The translations under genes were made by a program, and so were the position numbers. Of a DNA stretch of 64,000 bases, positions 60,768 to 64,000 are shown in pieces. This DNA is from Boswellia sacra (lineage: Eukaryota; Streptophyta; Magnoliopsida; Sapindales; Burseraceae). The notes beneath the pieces were generated by a model. That model searched no databases and was not told the origin of the DNA. It saw nothing but the letters and a program-made list of their open reading frames with translations. The stretch covers positions 59,911 through 123,910 of the forward strand of contig SNVD02015921.1 of NCBI GenBank assembly GCA_013180625.2, written 5' to 3'. Every line of letters starts with the position of its first letter. Within the stretch, counting starts at the first letter, position 1.

Positions 60768-61804
60768 ATGTTGTTAGGCAAGCGTCCACGCCCTCCGATT
60801 AAGCGGACAACAAGCATGACAGGGATCACCGATGATATCACCAACAACAACATGGACTCATCATCATCAGACCCCTCCTCTGATCATCATGGAGCTGCAG
60901 TCAACACCAACCCCCCACATGCAACGCTGATGCCTCCTGATCAACTCCTTCTCCCTCACCTTCACAACATGAATTTTGCTACTACTAATAACAATATTAA
61001 TGCCTACGATCAATGTTTCCTTGCCCACATGGTCTCTCCGAGAAACCCCAGAAGCTCTAACCATGGTTTCCTGGAGACTGCTCATTTCCTCAGGACTTGT
61101 GGCCTCTGTAACCGCAGATTGGCTCCTGGCAGAGATATTTACATGTACAGGTATGCTTAACACTTCAATTTAATTTCCACTGGGGTTTATGATTGCTATT
61201 ATTTTCCGGGAAAATAAAATTTGCAAGACTCTTAACTTATTTATGGATTATTTGCTATCAAACATCTACTCTTTTTGAAGTTTTTGGATATTAATTTATA
61301 TATAACTTGGAAAATAATTAAAGATGTTACTGCATATTCAGCTAAATCATCGAAAGAGAGCTAACAAGTTGCTTCAGGTTTTCTTGTTTCAAAATCTATC
61401 AACTATAATATACTTTCACCTTCTGTTGCTTGTGTAGATATAATAAATAGATTTATGTATATATACATGTTTGTATATGTTCACCTGATGATTCTGAAAT
61501 CTGCAAGTTTAGATTTTTTTTATTAAATTTATTTATTTAGCTACGAAGCAAAATAAGGGTGGCAAGTTGCATTATTTTAATGGAGAAATCATGGTGCAGA
61601 GGGGACACAGCTTTTTGTAGTCTAGAGTGCAGGGAGCAGAAGATGAAGCAAGACGAGAGAAAAGAGAAGTTGAGTAGTGGTGGTGGTGGAGGAGTGAAAT
61701 CAAAGAAAGAAGAAAGTGGTGTCAGCCATGCATCACGAGGCAGCTCTTCAGGAGCAACCTCAAAGGCGTCGCCAAGTAAAAGCGAGACTGTGGCTGCTGC
61801 TTGA
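60768..61804 (+). CDS. FLZ (FCS-like zinc finger, DUF581) family protein
   Basis: Exon 1 is 60768-61150 and exon 2 is 61600-61804, joined by a GT-AG intron; together they encode 195 residues. The start is the first ATG after the C/T-rich leader, and the opening MLLGKRPRPPIKRTTSMTGI is typical of several FLZ proteins. The middle is Asn/Ser/His-rich and probably disordered. The FLZ domain follows at about residues 102-150: FLETAHFLRTCGLC, then the second half GDTAFCSLECREQKMKQDE, giving the pair CxxC and FCSxxC that binds zinc. The intron splits the Arg codon inside the domain, as in other family members. The C-tail has a poly-Gly run (about residues 156-160) and is Lys/Ser-rich. FLZ proteins are plant-specific adaptors that bind the kinase subunits of SnRK1 and take part in energy and stress signalling. 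The exact paralogue cannot be named. Confidence 0.93.
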
Positions 61805-63193
61805 AGAAGAAAACAAGGAGCAAGCAAGCAAGGCAGCCAGCAAATGAGTTTGAGATCACTAGGAAAGAGAGGAGATCAAAGTAGAGAAAAAGAAAGATCA
61901 CTAATTAATTAAAATCATCATCATGGGATGAAGAAGTAAATTAATTATTAATTAAAACTGCAACTTTTGCCCATTTTCCATCAATTTCCTCCCTTTGTGG
62001 GCGGCCAGCGCCCCTACTAGGTACTTTAATATTTTACATGAAACGTGACGGTGGATGATGTGGTGGTGGTGGTGGTGGTGGTAATAATGAGAAGAAATGT
62101 AAAATTATTGTGTAAAAAAAAAAAAACAAAAAACAAGTATGTGAGAGAAAGGAAGATCCATAGCGGGTGCTCCAGCTGTGTAAGAAAGAAACAAGTGGAA
62201 AAGGGCCAATTAAGATCTGAATCTTATGACTTATGGCTATGCTTTCACAACTAGATCCTCTTTTTTCATGCTTACCTTTACTAGCACTAACTTTTTTTTT
62301 TTCAATTTATTAACCAAAGTTAATTTTACTATATATATCATGGTATTTTATTTTACTATTAGATGGAAAGTAAGTTATATAAAAAACTTATTGATTTTTT
62401 CTTTAGCTTTTTTGAGAGTTATCAAAGACGTTCTTATTAACGAATTTTGTTAAACTGTTTACAATCATGAAAAGGTAAATTGCTTGACAAAATTTGTTCA
62501 TAATGTTATTAAACCATATATTTTATAATTTTACTCTCTTTCGTCAGTAAATAATTTAATGTGTCTTTCATGTTTTTTAAGATATCACAAAATAATTGAT
62601 GAATTTTTAGAAATACGGTTTCCACCCTGATAATAAAATAAATGATGAGGTACTCATTGAAAATAACCTATCATATACTATAAGAAAAGAATTCCATCAC
62701 GCTTATAATTTTCTATAAATAAATTAAAGTAGTTCTAAAGTTGTAATATGTAAATCTCCTTCGCCCATATCACTTTTTTTTTATATATATAAATGTTCAA
62801 TTTTTTGTTATATCATAAAATAAAAAGAAAAGTCTTCTTGAACTTTGCAAATGTAATATAAATAATGCTATTTTTATAGAGTTCGTGATATTATAAACTG
62901 AAACCGAAATTAAGTTTGTATTGTTACTCGCCAAAATTTTAATTTTATATTATAAGAAGTCTGATGTTTATTTAAGTTTCACACACACACACATATAAAT
63001 ACACACACATTTCCAACAATCAATTCATATAAAAACTAAAAAGTAGTGAAATTTCAGGAAAGAGTTACCACCTTTTTAGAAAGGATCACTATGATTAAAT
63101 TAATTATTTATAATTTAAAAACGTGAATTAAAAGTGTAACAGATTAAATTTGATTGAAAAGTGATGTGCACCATTAGAACGTAACACTAAATG
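61805..63193. other. 3' flank of the FLZ gene with simple repeats
   Basis: A (TGG)n run lies at about 62060-62083 and a (CA)n tract at about 62982-63010. The rest is AT-rich with no gene. The FLZ transcript probably ends in the first few hundred bases, but no single poly(A) signal stands out. Confidence 0.5.
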
Positions 63194-63426
63194 TAGAGTC
63201 ATACTACAGTACAGTTGTTGTATCTATATAACAGTTTTACTGTAGCATGTAAAAATCGTAAGCGAGTGAAAAAAATAGTATTTATGACTTTTACATATTT
63301 TCATTTATGACTTTTTTATATACAATTTTTATTTATTCATATACAATTTTTACATATGTATTTACGATTTTTATATATAATATACAGTAGTTGTATGAGT
63401 ACAATAACTGTACCGTAACAAATTCC
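63194..63426. mobile_element. MITE with about 60-bp inverted ends
   Basis: The left end TACAGTACAGTTGTTGTATC pairs with the reverse complement of the right end (TTACGGTACAGTTATTGTAC); both lead inward to AAAAATCGTAA. CTAAATG occurs directly on both sides (63187-63193 and 63427-63433), a plausible target duplication. It has no coding capacity. Confidence 0.6.
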
Positions 63427-63433
63427 CTAAATG

Positions 63434-64000
63434 TATGCTTATTAGACTGTTTGTTTTAAGTCTATATGGTCTCTTTGTACGATGAAATGATTCCATAATT
63501 AAATTCATGCCCTCCAACATCATTTATTCAATATTAATTATTAATTATTAATTCTAGCAAACATAGATAAAATAACACCGTGATTTTCTTCTTAGTTGAA
63601 TTTCTCCCATAGTAAAATATAAACGCATAATTGATGGTTAATATTAAATACATGAGAAATAAGAGAAAATGTAGATGTCAACTACTTATAGTTAATAAAA
63701 TTGACGTGACAGAAGATCTCCAAAAATTAAAAATGAAGTTTAGATCATGAAAAAATCTTAATTCAGAACGAAAATGCTCGATGGATTTATGAGCTTCGAA
63801 GTTGATAATTAGGGATCACCTACCTTCGTATCAAACATTTATCGATCATTGCATAAGTAAACTAAAAAATAAAATAGTTCAAAAGATCCTAATAGAAAAT
63901 TTGGTTTATTATTATTAATTAATTTGATTGACCGGCGTCATTTGCTTGATTCTAGGTTGTGGCAATTATTGAACAGAGCGATCAGGCGTGAGCTTATATT
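63434..64000. other. Intergenic AT-rich sequence
   Basis: No gene or repeat is recognised up to the end of the window. Confidence 0.5.

Overview
The window is nuclear DNA of a eudicot plant. Evidence: a plant-specific FLZ zinc-finger gene with an intron, plant-type GH5 glucan 1,3-beta-glucosidase genes with a fascin-like insert, Ty1/copia elements primed by initiator Met-tRNA, a Mutator element carrying a Ulp1 protease, and AT-rich intergenic DNA. Genus and species cannot be fixed from the sequence. Nearly all of the first 52 kb is a decayed gene cluster filled with nested transposons; the only gene that looks intact and ordinary is the FLZ gene at 60768-61804.

Positions 1-30000 hold a tandem duplication of a GH5 gene. 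Unit A (about 1-11510) carries copy A in eight exons (2149-10932). Unit B (about 13060-29980) carries copy B (15059-29394). A third, truncated copy lies between them (11655-12002). Copy A reads open through every exon except where a 564-bp TRIM retrotransposon with identical 200-bp LTRs sits in exon 7; a 5.4-kb copia element fills its third intron. Copy B has many stops and frameshifts and is split in its last exon by an 11.3-kb Sirevirus-like copia element, which itself carries a 1.38-kb Mutator-like element in its reverse transcriptase.

Positions 30000-34800 hold a MITE, a reverse-oriented solo LTR related to the Sirevirus-like LTRs and inserted in a small AT-rich tandem array of about 177-bp units, and a short non-autonomous LTR element whose 5' LTR is interrupted by a reverse-oriented LINE-like fragment.

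Positions 34812-52605 are one large Mutator-like element bounded by a 9-bp target duplication and inverted ends of about 125 bp. It carries two broken convergent genes: a DUF1985/Ulp1-type cysteine protease gene on + and a mudrA-like transposase gene on -. Between them are tandem repeats, a 552-bp near-palindrome and a nested 7.9-kb copia element on the minus strand. Both subterminal regions are dense in TGTCG/CGACA words. The architecture fits the known ULP-carrying (Kaonashi-type) MULEs.

Positions 52615-60500 show no gene I can support, apart from a possible hAT-like element. The FLZ gene (60768-61804) follows, with a pyrimidine-rich leader and an ACGT-core site upstream; a small MITE lies near 63.2-63.4 kb.

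Broken reading frames in the first copia element (one-base losses, mostly in runs) and a messy LTR near 47.5-48.3 kb suggest some breaks may be assembly errors rather than biology.
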